A stretch of 60,321 nucleotides of DNA from Ascoidea tarda (nom. inval.) (Eukaryota; Ascomycota; Saccharomycetes; Ascoideales; Ascoideaceae): positions 1-60,321 of the forward strand of contig JAKTTS010000026.1 in NCBI GenBank assembly GCA_030560485.1. Reading direction: 5' to 3'. Positions within the stretch are counted from its first letter, which is position 1. Every line of letters begins with the position of its first letter. Below, piece by piece: positions 27,132 to 38,298 of the stretch. Made by a program: the position numbers and the translations under genes. Under the pieces are notes generated by a model, which was not told where the DNA came from, ran no database searches, and saw nothing but the letters and a program-made list of their open reading frames with translations.

Positions 27132-29387
27132 ATGTCTCGTCGCGATAGACATTTGGTTGAAAAAATCCCAGTGGAAGAAGAAGAAGAACTTCTAGACATT
27201 GATAACGGAAAAGATGAATCCGTCATCAATATCAGTGACGATGATGAAGATTTTCAAACCACGTATATTCACAATACTGAAATTGAGGTTGATCAAACAA
27301 TGGAAAATGAAGAAGATGGAACTGGTGACAATAATAATGACATTGAAATGGATTATGGTAATCAAATTTTAGAAGGGCAGAATATTGCGACTGTAAATGA
27401 AAATGCTGCCATTAATGAGGCCAATGAAAAAATCCACCAAACTGAGACTATAGATGCTGATGAAATAAATGAAAACACAGATTTTGCCGAGGAAAATATG
27501 CAAATTGTTGTTTCTCAAACCAAAAATGAAGTTGGAAAGATTAATGAGATTAATGAGAGTAATGAGAACGAAAATAAAAATGAGAATAACAAAAATGAGA
27601 ATAACAAAAATAAGAATAACAAAAATAAGAATAACAAAAATAAGAATAATGATATTGAAAATATTGAAAATATTGAAAATGATAATGATGGGAATAATGA
27701 GAATAATGATAATAACGATAATAACGATAATAACGATAATAACGATAATAACGATAATAATTATAATGACCGTAATAATGAAATCGCTCCAAATAAACAA
27801 GAAACGGAAGAAAGTCAAAATTCTAAAAGCGGTGGAAATAATGGAGCTGGTGAGAAAAAAAAAAGTAATGATTCTATTGAAATTGAAAATTCAGAAAAAG
27901 TAACAGATGAACTAAAACCAAATACAAGTCCCAATTTAAAACTAAATGGCTATACCTATGCTAATGACGAAAATTTGGAAAGCGGTATAAAAATTGAAAG
28001 AAAGGACAATAAATTTAAAAACCAGTCTATTATTGAAAACTCTAAAGGAATTAGTATACCCATCATCATATCTAGGGATTCTGCTCTGTATCTTTTATTT
28101 CCTTGTTCCAGAAATTTCGAGAAAACAAAAGGCCTTCCTGTTTTATTTCCTCCATCTTTTTTTGGATATCTTGATAAAACTTTAGATGTTTTTTTCAGTG
28201 GTCTCCGATCTTACTTTAACAACAATGATTTACCTTTTGACATTAATGAAGAATTAGTTTTAGAGTTTTTGGGATTAAATTTGGCTATTACTGAAGACAA
28301 TGTATACTCTGAGGAAGTTAAATTTAGAGATATATTAACTCTTTTCTGGTGTTTAAGTGATAGTAAAAGTTTTGATACTGACAACATAAATTTATTTGAA
28401 ATTGTGCTTTCTTCGAAAAAAAGATTTAGCTATTATTTTAATTTTTTGTTTGAATCTGTTAAAAAAAAGAAGAATACCGAAAATAAATCAACTATAAACA
28501 ATGATATAACGCAACCCAACAGTTTAGAAAATGAAAACAAAGAAAATAGTCAAATTGTACGTCAACTTAAAAACCAATTTGATGAGGACAAAGACAATAT
28601 TGGTGAAAGTGAACTCAAAGACAATTACAATGAGCGCATCAATGAAAGCATTAATGAAACTAAAACAGAAAATGAAAGCGTAAAAATAGATAATCAAAAT
28701 AATAAAGATAACAATGTAAATAATGGTGATTCTGCTAATGGTGGTAACGGTAGTGATGGTAGTAACAACGGTTACAATGAAAATGACGGTAATTACAATG
28801 ATGATATTCACAAAATTGTGCAAAACAGTATAGAAAATGAAAATGGAAACAAAATTGAAAATAGAAACAGAATTGAAAATGACAGTGTAAAAGAAAATGA
28901 AAATGAGATTAAAGCTGAAAATGAAAATAAAAAAGAAAATAACATCAGTAATCCACCTAAAACAAAGGACAATGATCTTGGAGTAGATCACACAATGAAG
29001 TCAAATAGTGAAAAAACTGAAGATGCTAAAACTGTAATTGAAGTTGAAAGAGAGAACAATTCTGGAAATAAAAATATTAACCTTAATGTAAATCATCATG
29101 CTCAAGTAAATGCTAAACCTTTATTTGGTCTTCCTTCTATCCCAATTAAAAGACCTTTTTCTGATCTACCTCCAAAAAGAAAAGTTGAACCTGGACCAAC
29201 TGATATTTCGAAACGTGGTGAAGAGTTGAGAAAAAAACTTATGAAGTCTCTTCACCAAAAAACTCCCAAGCAACCGAGTGTCGAACAGAATAAAAGTATT
29301 GAAGTTGTTAATGACAACAATAAACGTTTACTTGGGAATGAAAAGGCTGAAGATAAAAATTTGTCTATCAAAAAGAGTAAACCCTGA
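27132..29387 (+). CDS. Acidic Asn/Glu-rich protein of unknown function
   Basis: 751 residues, not recognised. It begins MSRRDRHLVEKIPVEEEEEL, then an acidic stretch and long Asn/Glu/Lys/Asp repeats (NKNNKNKNNK, NDNNDNND). A folded-looking block at ~311-443 has hydrophobic spacing: RDSALYLLFPCSRNFEKTKG, LPVLFPPSFFGYLDKTLDVF, ELVLEFLGLNLAI and FRDILTLFWCLSD. A second low-complexity region follows, then a basic proline-containing C-terminus (LPSIPIKRPFSDLPPKRKVE) that resembles a nuclear localisation signal. The acidic SDDDED start and basic tail suggest a nuclear protein, but this is inference. The frame extends six codons upstream to a TTG; ATG 27132 is used. Leader introns may be present. Confidence 0.75.
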   Translation: MSRRDRHLVEKIPVEEEEELLDIDNGKDESVINISDDDEDFQTTYIHNTEIEVDQTMENEEDGTGDNNNDIEMDYGNQILEGQNIATVNENAAINEANEKIHQTETIDADEINENTDFAEENMQIVVSQTKNEVGKINEINESNENENKNENNKNENNKNKNNKNKNNKNKNNDIENIENIENDNDGNNENNDNNDNNDNNDNNDNNDNNYNDRNNEIAPNKQETEESQNSKSGGNNGAGEKKKSNDSIEIENSEKVTDELKPNTSPNLKLNGYTYANDENLESGIKIERKDNKFKNQSIIENSKGISIPIIISRDSALYLLFPCSRNFEKTKGLPVLFPPSFFGYLDKTLDVFFSGLRSYFNNNDLPFDINEELVLEFLGLNLAITEDNVYSEEVKFRDILTLFWCLSDSKSFDTDNINLFEIVLSSKKRFSYYFNFLFESVKKKKNTENKSTINNDITQPNSLENENKENSQIVRQLKNQFDEDKDNIGESELKDNYNERINESINETKTENESVKIDNQNNKDNNVNNGDSANGGNGSDGSNNGYNENDGNYNDDIHKIVQNSIENENGNKIENRNRIENDSVKENENEIKAENENKKENNISNPPKTKDNDLGVDHTMKSNSEKTEDAKTVIEVERENNSGNKNINLNVNHHAQVNAKPLFGLPSIPIKRPFSDLPPKRKVEPGPTDISKRGEELRKKLMKSLHQKTPKQPSVEQNKSIEVVNDNNKRLLGNEKAEDKNLSIKKSKP

Positions 29388-30230
29388 CTTTATTTTTTTC
29401 TCTTTTGTTTAGAACGAAGTTTTTTAACCTTCATTAACTCTTGATTTCACTCAAGATTGAATATCTATCTACGTAAATAGCTTCTTTTTATTATTTATAT
29501 AGTATATAGGAAGAATCTATGTGTAAAACTACTAATCTGTTGATTATTTCTAGTTTTCTTTTATTTTTTATTTTGAATTCTACCTGTTTTATTGATCAAA
29601 TATTTTTGGGCGTTAGTTTTTGAAAATAAAAAAAAAATTGTATAATATATTAAAAAAAAAAAAAAAAAAAAGGGCAAAAGATTGTAAAAAACTATAATAT
29701 AAATCATTCAAAGCATAAAAATATATCATAAGAAAATGACTGAATAAAATCATGCAAACTAATAAATATAGGCTAGCATATAAAAATTTTTAGGTAATAT
29801 CAGCAAACATTTTGAAATAAAAACAGAAAAAAAAGAAAATATAAAAAAAAAAAGATAGTTAAAATAAAATAAAGTGGAAATATAAAAGAATAAGATAGTT
29901 TTAATATAATAAAGAACAATAAATAAAAATAAAATAAAAAAATTCAAAAATATAAATAAAAATTCTATGAAAAAGAATAATCTAAGTAAAAAAAAAATGA
30001 GAAATAAAATAGTAAAGGAAATAAGTGAAAAAGGTAAAACAGTAATAAAAACATTTAGTCCACTTAATTAAAGGAATGTCAGCTAAGGGAGTGAAAAAAA
30101 ACAATACCAATAGGTTTTTCAGTTTAAAAAAAGTTAAAAATCAAAAATAATTAATAATACAAAACGTCACTTAATGTTATGCTTCTTTAAAAAAATAAAA
30201 TAAAAAAGTAAAACGAAGAAAAAAATATTC
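29388..30230. other. Convergent AT-rich intergenic region
   Basis: 843 bp between two gene 3' ends. T-rich on the left, A-rich on the right, with a poly-A tract of about 19 at 29651-29669. No gene or RNA seen. Confidence 0.55.
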
Positions 30231-33200
30231 TTAAAGATCAATAGAAAATGATGTGCGACGAAAATCCATGCCTGAATTTATATCTTCAAATTTAATATCA
30301 CTATAAGATTCATCATCTGTCATTTTATTAATAACCAAACTTATATGATCTATCTTGTCTTTAAGAATATTAATTTTAGATAACCATTTGTTATGTGCGG
30401 CTAGTTTTCGTTTTCTCATGTCATTGATATTGGTTTCAGAATACCAGCCGGATTGTGATATTCTTTTTTCTGTCATTTCAAAGGCAAAATCCTCTAAATT
30501 CATTTGTTCAATACAATTCTGAAGCTCTGTCAACAAGTCTAACTTTTTCTTTTGGGGAGATTCATTTGATAATGTTATTAGATCAGTGGCAGTAGAGATT
30601 TTTGTAATTCCAGATGATTTATTCTCTGAGCTAGCTGATTTATTTCTGTTAAAATATTTGGAGCCGTAATCAGTATATTTTGAAGCTTCAAATTTATCAG
30701 GATTTGTATTGGGGATTAAATCATTGAAAAAAGAGAGGGAATTATCTTGAACTTGATCTCTTTTAGAGATGTCAAGTCCAAGATTTCTGTTTTGAAAAAC
30801 GTCAGAAAATGAAAGATTTTCTTCAGAACCATAAGATGTGAATCTAGCATTAACATTAATGACGGGAGAAGTTAAAGGGGTTGTACTAGTTAAAGGAGAG
30901 TTAATACTGCTAACAGTATTAGTTGTATTAGAGCTAGCAATAAGAGAAGGTAAACCAATCTGATAATAGTTAGTAGAATAACTGGTATTAGTAGTATTAC
31001 TATTTTTTGAGAAGCTTGAATCGATGGAAACAGTTTGATGATGGTTATTTAAACCCATATTGTAAGGTAATTTTATAGAAGACGAAGATTGTTTTCTGTT
31101 GTTGTTATTAATAGAAGAAAAGGTGTAGGAGTTTTTTCTACTTCTCGAAGAGGATTTTGATAGTTGAATGCCTGAAAAAGAAAGTAAAGAGGATCTTTTT
31201 TTCATACTGTGAGAGGAACTGTTACTTTGAGTTGCAGGTGGCTGTACATTAAAATAGTTGTTGCTTTGAGACGCTGAAGGTTGAATAACAGATGGAAAAT
31301 CATCGTTATAAGGGATGGTTGAGATGGGAGAATTATTGGCACTATTTCCATTTGAAATAATTTTGGGTTTCATGGGTTTAATTTTAATGGTATTGAAATC
31401 GATTTTATCATCATTGAAGTCTGAGTAAGTATAGTCAATGAATTTAGAATCAGTTTCATGTGTGGGTTGAATGTTTTGAAAATTGTTTCTAGAATTTTTG
31501 GTGGTTGATGCGACTCTTTTAATACCGCAGACAAATTTGTTCAACAAATTTGTTGATGAAGGAGAAGATGTGCTTGATCGAGTGGATGGAGAACATTGAG
31601 AATAAGGGGATATAGCAAAGGTTGATTCCTGAGTTATATGAGTATTAATTGATAATTTTTTTGAGTTTGATCTTTCTTTAAGTTTTGATAGCTTTCTTCT
31701 AATTTTGATTGAAGGAGAAGGTAATAAAGAAGAAGCTTCTCTTGAAGTAGACGCGGATTTATTGAAATAGTTATTTGATGTGTCAGTTGGGGCAAAAGAG
31801 TTTGAGGACATGACCAAATCCGAAGAGGAATCATTTCCAAGGAAAAATTTAGCTTCGAATAGGGAGTTTCTTTTGTTTCTTGAGGAAATTGAGTGTGATA
31901 TACTTTGGGCGTCAGCAGTATTTTTCAAGGAGTTTGATTTATCGAGAGGATCAACCTTTGACCTCTCGATAATTTTAATGTTGGAACTGCGTTTGAGGTG
32001 ATTGGGATTGCCTAAGATCAACTTACTTGTATGGCTCGAATGGCTCTTGTAGGAGAAATCACTGGAAATAGAGACTCTGCTTAGCACAGAACGCTCGTCG
32101 TCGGTTCTGCTGTTGTTGGATTTGTTCTTTCTGTGGTGGGAGGAGAAGGAGGAATCGCAAGTGTTGGCTGGAACTAACCACGACTGGAAGGTGTGAACCA
32201 GATTATTGAGCTGGTGAGCAGGAATAGAAGGGTTGTTGGGACGATTGTAGTCGTGGAGGTGGATGCAGCCGTTGTTCTGACTGTTGGCGACGCTGTTTGT
32301 GGTGCTGTTGTTGGCGCTATATTTCAAGTTCAAGCTGGAGTTTGAGGCCGAAGAGGGCGAAGTTTTAGTTGATTTAACAGAAAGAAGTTTTAATTTTCGG
32401 TGGTGATGGTGGTGATGGCTCTGAGATAGTTCGTTATCGGATATGTTGTTGAAAGCTGTGTCATTTGAATAGATATCGTCTTGATATTGGCTGATGTTTC
32501 TAATGTTGTTGTAAAGAGAGTGGTGTCTTGTGTTATTTGAACGAAGAGTTGGACTTGAAATTAGAATGGCATCAGAGGCAGATCTGTGTTTTTGAGCTTT
32601 TAGTAGGTTTGTGTGGCTGTTATTGTTGAATGAAATTTTATTATTAAGAGAAGAATTATGGTCAATAGATTTGAAGGTGTTTGTTTTATCAAGGGGGAAA
32701 TTTGGAGAGCCGGCGGTTGTGTTTAGTTCTTTAAAGTCGACTTTGTTATTGGTAGTAGTGTTTTTGTTGTTTGTAGCAGTATTGAATAAAAATGGTTTTG
32801 ATAGGGGAAAGGATTTGTTGATCAGGTCGTAATCATCGTCTTGGGTGTTTAAGATTGGAGACTGAATTTGTTGAGGATAATTTTGGTATTGGTATTGATA
32901 CTGGTACTGATTTTGATTATTTTGAGTAACTGAGCTTGTGACAGATTGGAAAGAAACGATTGATTTTCTTGCAATATTTGATTTGGGAGTGCTGTTGTAA
33001 GGTAGTATATAACTTCTTGATCTTGGAGAAACGTTTTTGTTAAAAGAAGGGTTTCTATTAATTGCAGGTAGAGAGTTTCTGTTGTTGTTGTTGTTGGTGG
33101 TGGTGGTATTGGCGGTAGTTGTAATTTCGTTGTTACTGCTTACTGGCGTTAGTTGAAATTGGTTATTGTTTAGAGTAGTATTTGTATCAGTGGAGTCTCT

Positions 33201-33836
33201 TTTGTTGTTGATGTTGTTGATATCTTGGTATAGTTTTTTTGTTGATAAATTCAAGCTTGAAGATCTGTAGTAGTTTAAAACTTTAATGTCGCTACCAAAT
33301 TCTTGTAAATAGAAGTTATTGTTAAGATCGTTTGATTTTGAGTTGGTGTTATTGATGTTATTAGATTTGATATTATTTTGAGTATTGAGTTGAATGATGT
33401 CTTGATCATCTAAGGTATCAAGATTAGTGTTTGTGTTATTTTTGTTGGTGTTGTTGTTGTTATTACTATTGTTATTACTATTGTTATTACTATTGTTATT
33501 ACTATTGTTATTACTATTGTTATTACTATTGTTATTACTATTGTTATTACTATTGTTATTACTATTGTTACTATAGGAATCAAAGGCAGATGATTCATCG
33601 TCTTCAAAGATAACGCCCACTCTGTTTGTATTTGTATTTGAGTTTAGATTTGATAATGAGTCATTGTTATTGTTGAGAATAATAGGGTTGTTGATATTTG
33701 AAGGAGAAGAAGACTGGTCGATTATTGAAGGCGACAAGAGAATATCAGAGGTATTAATTGAATTGGAATTGGAATTGGAATTTAAATTGGAATTCGAAGG
33801 TAGTGAAGAGTGGACATTATCAGAAGATAAAGTCAT
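30231..33836 (-). CDS. Large Ser/Asn-rich protein of unknown function
   Basis: 1201 residues, not recognised. Most of it is Ser/Asn-rich with basic Ser/Arg patches typical of phosphorylated cortical or signalling proteins (RKLSKLKERSNSKKLS, RRKNSY-like sites, a six-His run in SHHHHHHRK). Short conserved-looking islands: HQLNNLVHTFQSWLVPAN near the middle, and the C-terminal ~90 residues, KLDLLTELQNCIEQMNLEDF, then EMTEKRISQSGWYSETNIND and MRKRKLAAHNKWLSKINILK, predicted helical. An Asn-Asn-Asn-Ser repeat near the N-terminus comes from a 12-bp minisatellite. ATG at 33834-33836. It has the longest upstream region in the window (5.9 kb), often a mark of a heavily regulated gene. No membrane segment or catalytic motif seen. 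Confidence 0.8.
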   Translation of the reverse strand: MTLSSDNVHSSLPSNSNLNSNSNSNSINTSDILLSPSIIDQSSSPSNINNPIILNNNNDSLSNLNSNTNTNRVGVIFEDDESSAFDSYSNNSNNNSNNNSNNNSNNNSNNNSNNNSNNNSNNNSNNNNNTNKNNTNTNLDTLDDQDIIQLNTQNNIKSNNINNTNSKSNDLNNNFYLQEFGSDIKVLNYYRSSSLNLSTKKLYQDINNINNKRDSTDTNTTLNNNQFQLTPVSSNNEITTTANTTTTNNNNNRNSLPAINRNPSFNKNVSPRSRSYILPYNSTPKSNIARKSIVSFQSVTSSVTQNNQNQYQYQYQYQNYPQQIQSPILNTQDDDYDLINKSFPLSKPFLFNTATNNKNTTTNNKVDFKELNTTAGSPNFPLDKTNTFKSIDHNSSLNNKISFNNNSHTNLLKAQKHRSASDAILISSPTLRSNNTRHHSLYNNIRNISQYQDDIYSNDTAFNNISDNELSQSHHHHHHRKLKLLSVKSTKTSPSSASNSSLNLKYSANNSTTNSVANSQNNGCIHLHDYNRPNNPSIPAHQLNNLVHTFQSWLVPANTCDSSFSSHHRKNKSNNSRTDDERSVLSRVSISSDFSYKSHSSHTSKLILGNPNHLKRSSNIKIIERSKVDPLDKSNSLKNTADAQSISHSISSRNKRNSLFEAKFFLGNDSSSDLVMSSNSFAPTDTSNNYFNKSASTSREASSLLPSPSIKIRRKLSKLKERSNSKKLSINTHITQESTFAISPYSQCSPSTRSSTSSPSSTNLLNKFVCGIKRVASTTKNSRNNFQNIQPTHETDSKFIDYTYSDFNDDKIDFNTIKIKPMKPKIISNGNSANNSPISTIPYNDDFPSVIQPSASQSNNYFNVQPPATQSNSSSHSMKKRSSLLSFSGIQLSKSSSRSRKNSYTFSSINNNNRKQSSSSIKLPYNMGLNNHHQTVSIDSSFSKNSNTTNTSYSTNYYQIGLPSLIASSNTTNTVSSINSPLTSTTPLTSPVINVNARFTSYGSEENLSFSDVFQNRNLGLDISKRDQVQDNSLSFFNDLIPNTNPDKFEASKYTDYGSKYFNRNKSASSENKSSGITKISTATDLITLSNESPQKKKLDLLTELQNCIEQMNLEDFAFEMTEKRISQSGWYSETNINDMRKRKLAAHNKWLSKINILKDKIDHISLVINKMTDDESYSDIKFEDINSGMDFRRTSFSIDL
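33461..33574. repeat. 12-bp coding minisatellite, about 9.5 copies
   Basis: Unit TATTACTATTGT, nearly perfect over 114 bp, inside the Ser/Asn-rich gene. It encodes (Asn-Asn-Asn-Ser)n on the - strand. Copy changes keep the frame, so its length is probably variable between strains. Confidence 0.9.
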
Positions 33837-35984
33837 ATTGAATTCTCAATATAAACTGAAGAGACTAGAGTGATGGTAAATTGATGGTAAATTAATGGTA
33901 AATTAAAGAAAAAATGTAAATAAAAGAGAGATATTGGGAGATTTGGTGAATTTTTATAGGATTTTTTTTTTTTTTTTAATTTTTTTTAATTTATTTTTTT
34001 CAAAATAAATGGGAAAAGAAACAATAGGAAAGGAGAAGAATGAGGAAATGAGGATGAGAATGAAGAAATGAGGATGAGAATGAAGATAAGGAATAGAAAA
34101 AGGATGTGGTGATTTGAGGGAAGTGAGTATGAGGGAGAATACAGTTGGGGGATATCAGTGTAAGATTTTGGATAATTGAATGAATTAATTAGATAATTCG
34201 TGTTTGTTTGTTTGTTTGTTGGTTGGTTGGTTGAATGAATGGTTGATTGATTGGTTGTTGAAGAAGGAATAGTAGTAAGCGTTAAAGTATGAATGAGGCA
34301 GATATAATCATAGAAGGTATAATTGAATAGTGTTGGCTTGTAAAAGGAATTGAGGTGAAGATGGAAATGGAGATTTTATTAATATTTATGGAAATTAGGA
34401 TATCTGAGATAATTAAAATGTTGATGTTGAAGTTGGTATAATGATGGAGAGAAAGAAAAAGAAAAGGGTATAGAGATATAAAGAGATGGAAGAGGAAGAG
34501 GAAGAAGAAAAAGAAGAAGAAAAAGAAGAAGAAAAGGAAGAAGATTGAGCTGAAAATAAGAAATGAGAAATAGGAAATAGAAAGAGTTATATAGTTTATA
34601 ATTTTGATTTAAACTAAATTAAATTAGGTTGATATTATTCAAGTCAAGTCAATTGAATTGAAGTGAATGTGTTTAAGAAGATAGTAATATCATATAATAA
34701 TAATATTATATAAAGATAGTGGAAAGAGGTGAGATAGTAAGATAAAGAAATAAGAAAGTGGTAATATGTTATTAGTGAGATGATAAAAGTAAAAGTAAAA
34801 GTAGAAACGATTGATCTGATTTTCTCTTTTAAAAATGGAGTGTTACTAAAGTAGGTGCAAGTGGAAAAAAGAGTTACTTCTGTTTGTTAAAGTGGAAAAT
34901 AAAAAGCTACAACTTGGAAATGAAAAAAAGAGCAATTGGAAATTAACTAAATAATTTATAAATAATTTATAAATAAAAGCGTGAATCTAAAAAATCATAA
35001 ATCATAAATCATAAATTACAATTTGTAAATTACGATAAAATATTACAATAATTATAATAATTATTGTAAATAACTGCAAATAATTGCAAATAGTTGTAAA
35101 AAAAAAGATGAAAAAGAGCCAGAAAATACAAGAGTTGAAGAAAAATAGACTTGGGTTGATGTTTGGTCAGGTAAGTTGTAATAAAAATTTAACGAAATTG
35201 AATAGAATTTAGGAATATTTCCAAGTATTTCCAAATATTTGAAGATATTTGTTTAAAAATGTAGAAAGAAGTGAAAAAGAATAAAAGAGAAATTGGAAAA
35301 AATTGGGTTTTGCAGAAACACAAATAATTGCAATTGAAACTGAAATTGAAATTGAAAAAGGTTGAGAAGTAAAATAAAAATTAGATTGGAAATAAACTTG
35401 AAATCCTAACATTTCCTAGCATTTTACAATGTCTGGTCGACATCAACAGAGTCTTTAGGAGTGTTGGTGGATTCAATTGGAACATTTTTTTCTCAGAGAA
35501 CGAGGAAAATGAAATGGAACTAAAGTGAAATGAATAGAGAAGTGAAAGAATTCAATTTCACGTTGGACTATTTTCCCTAATTGTTCCTAAATTGCAGCTT
35601 CTTCTCAGTTGATGATAAATTCCTTTCAACATCCAAGTCAGAGTTTACATTCTGCGTTGATCTAAGTTTTAGATTCAAAGTCAAACAAAGAAAAAAAAAC
35701 CGCTGGTGCTGAAGCCCAAAACAAAGCAGCCAGAGAAGAAACAACCAAAGAGAAGAGAATCAAAGAGAAGAGAAGAGAAGAGAAGAAGAGAAGAGAAAAA
35801 AGATGCAGCTTCTTTTCGAGTGTCCATCTCTCTGGTATTATCCTCCGGGCGGCTGTTATTGGCTGTTCAGCCCTTTTGGCTATTATCATTAGCATCGAAA
35901 GCTGGGCTCTGGAGTTTGGGTTTTCCTGCTCTGGTTGCCGGCAGAGCCTGGCAGCCGCACTGCTGCAGTGGCACAGGTAATGTT

Positions 35985-35990
35985 CACGTG
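35985..35990. promoter_or_regulatory. CACGTG E-box in a GC-rich island
   Basis: A perfect E-box within TTCACGTGC, in the middle of the GC-rich island where the purine/pyrimidine strand bias reverses. Consistent with a promoter, but unproven. Confidence 0.35.
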
Positions 35991-37920
35991 CTATCTCAAA
36001 GTGAGTATGGTGGCAGGAAGAGCAGCCTACAGAGTATGGCGAGTCTGAAGGGAAAGCCGTTAAAAACACAGCACATGCGCTTGCCGCTGCGCGCGGGCAG
36101 GGAGATCTGCGCCAGATGCTGGAGTTTTGCAGCAAGGAGTTGTGCGAGAATTGAACCGGCGCTCCGCCCGATAACTCAGAACTTAGAAGTCGAATCCGCG
36201 GAGACGACCCAGCACCAGTCTGGCTCCCGCTCGAATCACCTCTCGGGTCTTCTGCTCGGGTACCCCGATTGGGCTTTCTGCCGCTCGGCGCCTGCAGACT
36301 CCGCTTAGTCAGCAGGGCTGTGAGAAGCGTGCTGCTTTTCCTGTCTGTGTTTGCTGTGTTGTTGGATGGTGCTTTTTGGCTTTGTCTCTCGAGCAGACAA
36401 AGCCTTTGCTTGCAAGAATCATCCTACAATTGTCTTAAGCGAAACTTTCCAAACTAATATGAAATTCGCAAAGTCCAATTCCATTACATTTAAAATGCTG
36501 GCAATATTTACTTCTTTCCAATGTTGTTAGGCTGTTCAAGTGGAATTTGTAGGTGTGTTGTAGGCGGTAAATTACCGAACATTAACAATTCAACAAGAAT
36601 AATTATTTAATTTGTCTATTGCAAGTGGACTACCAATATTCAGCCATTCAATCAATCAGATTAGTAATTCATTCTATTCCATTCTTTTTATTATCGGCAA
36701 TGACTATTGTATTCCATACTCTGGTTATCTGAATCTTATCCTTTGATTCTTTTTATCTTACTCCCACCATCCCCAATCCTTTTCATATTTTCCATCTTTT
36801 CAAACTATTTTCCACTATTTTCCACTATCTCCAACCTTCTCTATTTCTATCTGTATTGTTTCCAGGCTTTGAAAACCGTTCTTTCAAGCAACCCCGTCAT
36901 AACGTGATCTGATTCGTTTACTCCAATTCCTTCAATTGGTTTCGTTCACCTATTTTATTCATTTCTATGTCCTTTTTCATCTTTTGATTGCATTTCAATT
37001 CATTTCTGTCACCAAATACCTAGCTGTCTTTCTGAGTCTCGATCTTTCACGATTTTTTAACCACTTTTATTACGTTCTTGAATATCCCTGACTTAACCTG
37101 TTTAATCATTGTCACCGAATTCAATTACGAATAGAGAATTTTCACTCGTTTATTGATGTCTATTCCAAATTTACAAAATATTCATAAAAATTCATAAAAA
37201 GTGTAAAAATTGTAAAATTGTAAATAAATTCAATCCCTGATAAAGGAAATTACTCAATCATAGCCCAATCCAGTTCAAATATATTATATTATATTATATT
37301 GTATCATATTTTCCATTTTTTGGCTCTGCTTCTCTTGTTTTTGTTTAGTTATTCTTTAACATTTTTGACTTTTTATTTTTTTTGGTCTTCTCTTTTCTCT
37401 TTTCTCTTTCCTCTTTTCTTTTTATTGTCTCCAAGTTACTCTAACCTTGAACCTTTCCCTTGACATCATTGGCCAATCAGCCAATTGACTCATTAAATAA
37501 CTGGTAAATTCAAAATAAATTAAACTAAATACATTGAGGTAGATGTATTGTCGTTTTTTCAATTTTTCGACTGATTATTTTATTTTATTTTATTTTATTT
37601 TATTTGCAATTATATTATTCTACTTGCTACTGAATACATATTCACAATAGTAACCTTGATTCTAATAATAATATTCAATTGCTTGTCCATAATTACAAAA
37701 AACTTTTCTTTGGGGCAAATATTTTACCAATTATTATTATTTATTTTATTTCATTTATTATTCCAATTCCTACTTTTTACATACATTTCTTCTGCCCAAT
37801 ATTCTCTATTGACCTATTTCTATCTCCTCTTTACTCATTTTACTTCACTTACATATCTGTAATTACAATATGATTGAATGAAACAAATCATTTAATTAAT
37901 ATATATCATTCATTCATTCC

Positions 37921-37970
37921 TTTTATTTTATTTTATTTTATTTTATTTTATTTTATTTTATTTTATTTTG
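37921..37970. repeat. TTTTA pentamer microsatellite
   Basis: About ten uninterrupted TTTTA units; a shorter run of the same unit lies at about 37571-37602. Confidence 0.85.
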
Positions 37971-38207
37971 TTTTTATTTATTTATTTATTTTATATTATA
38001 TTATATGATACTACGCGACATTATACCACATTATTACTACATTGTTTTGGTTCTCTCATTACAATCCTTCAATCCAACCCATCCACCTCGTTATCCACTT
38101 TACTCATTTGGCTTACGTCTTGCAACTCAATTCGATCCTCTTCTCTTTCTTTCCCTTTGCTGACTCCAACATTCCCAAATCCGGAATCCAATCCGCACTG
38201 CCAGTAT

Positions 38208-38245
38208 ACACCGGTACACACCGGTTTACACCGGTTCACACCGCC
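38208..38245. repeat. Phased 10-bp ACACCGGT array
   Basis: Three ACACCGGT sites and a fourth degenerate ACACCG occur with exact 10-bp spacing (CCGG at 38211, 38221 and 38231, CCGC at 38241). Each complete site contains the palindrome ACCGGT, so all face the same side of the helix. This looks like a protein-binding array rather than slippage, because the two bases between units vary. Confidence 0.7.
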
Positions 38246-38298
38246 ACCCACAGCTTTCCACAGTTCTTCTTTCAACCTTCCCGACTTGGCCAAATTTG

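Noticed and set aside
36120-36200. tRNA-like T-loop words (GAATTGAACC, GTCGAATCC)
   Set aside because: No matching acceptor stem, A box or anticodon arm could be laid out on either strand.
35706-36308. 200-codon open frame in the GC-rich island
   Set aside because: It starts at GTG, begins in a Lys/Arg/Glu simple repeat, resembles no family, and has no intact partner signals. Treated as chance in GC-rich sequence.
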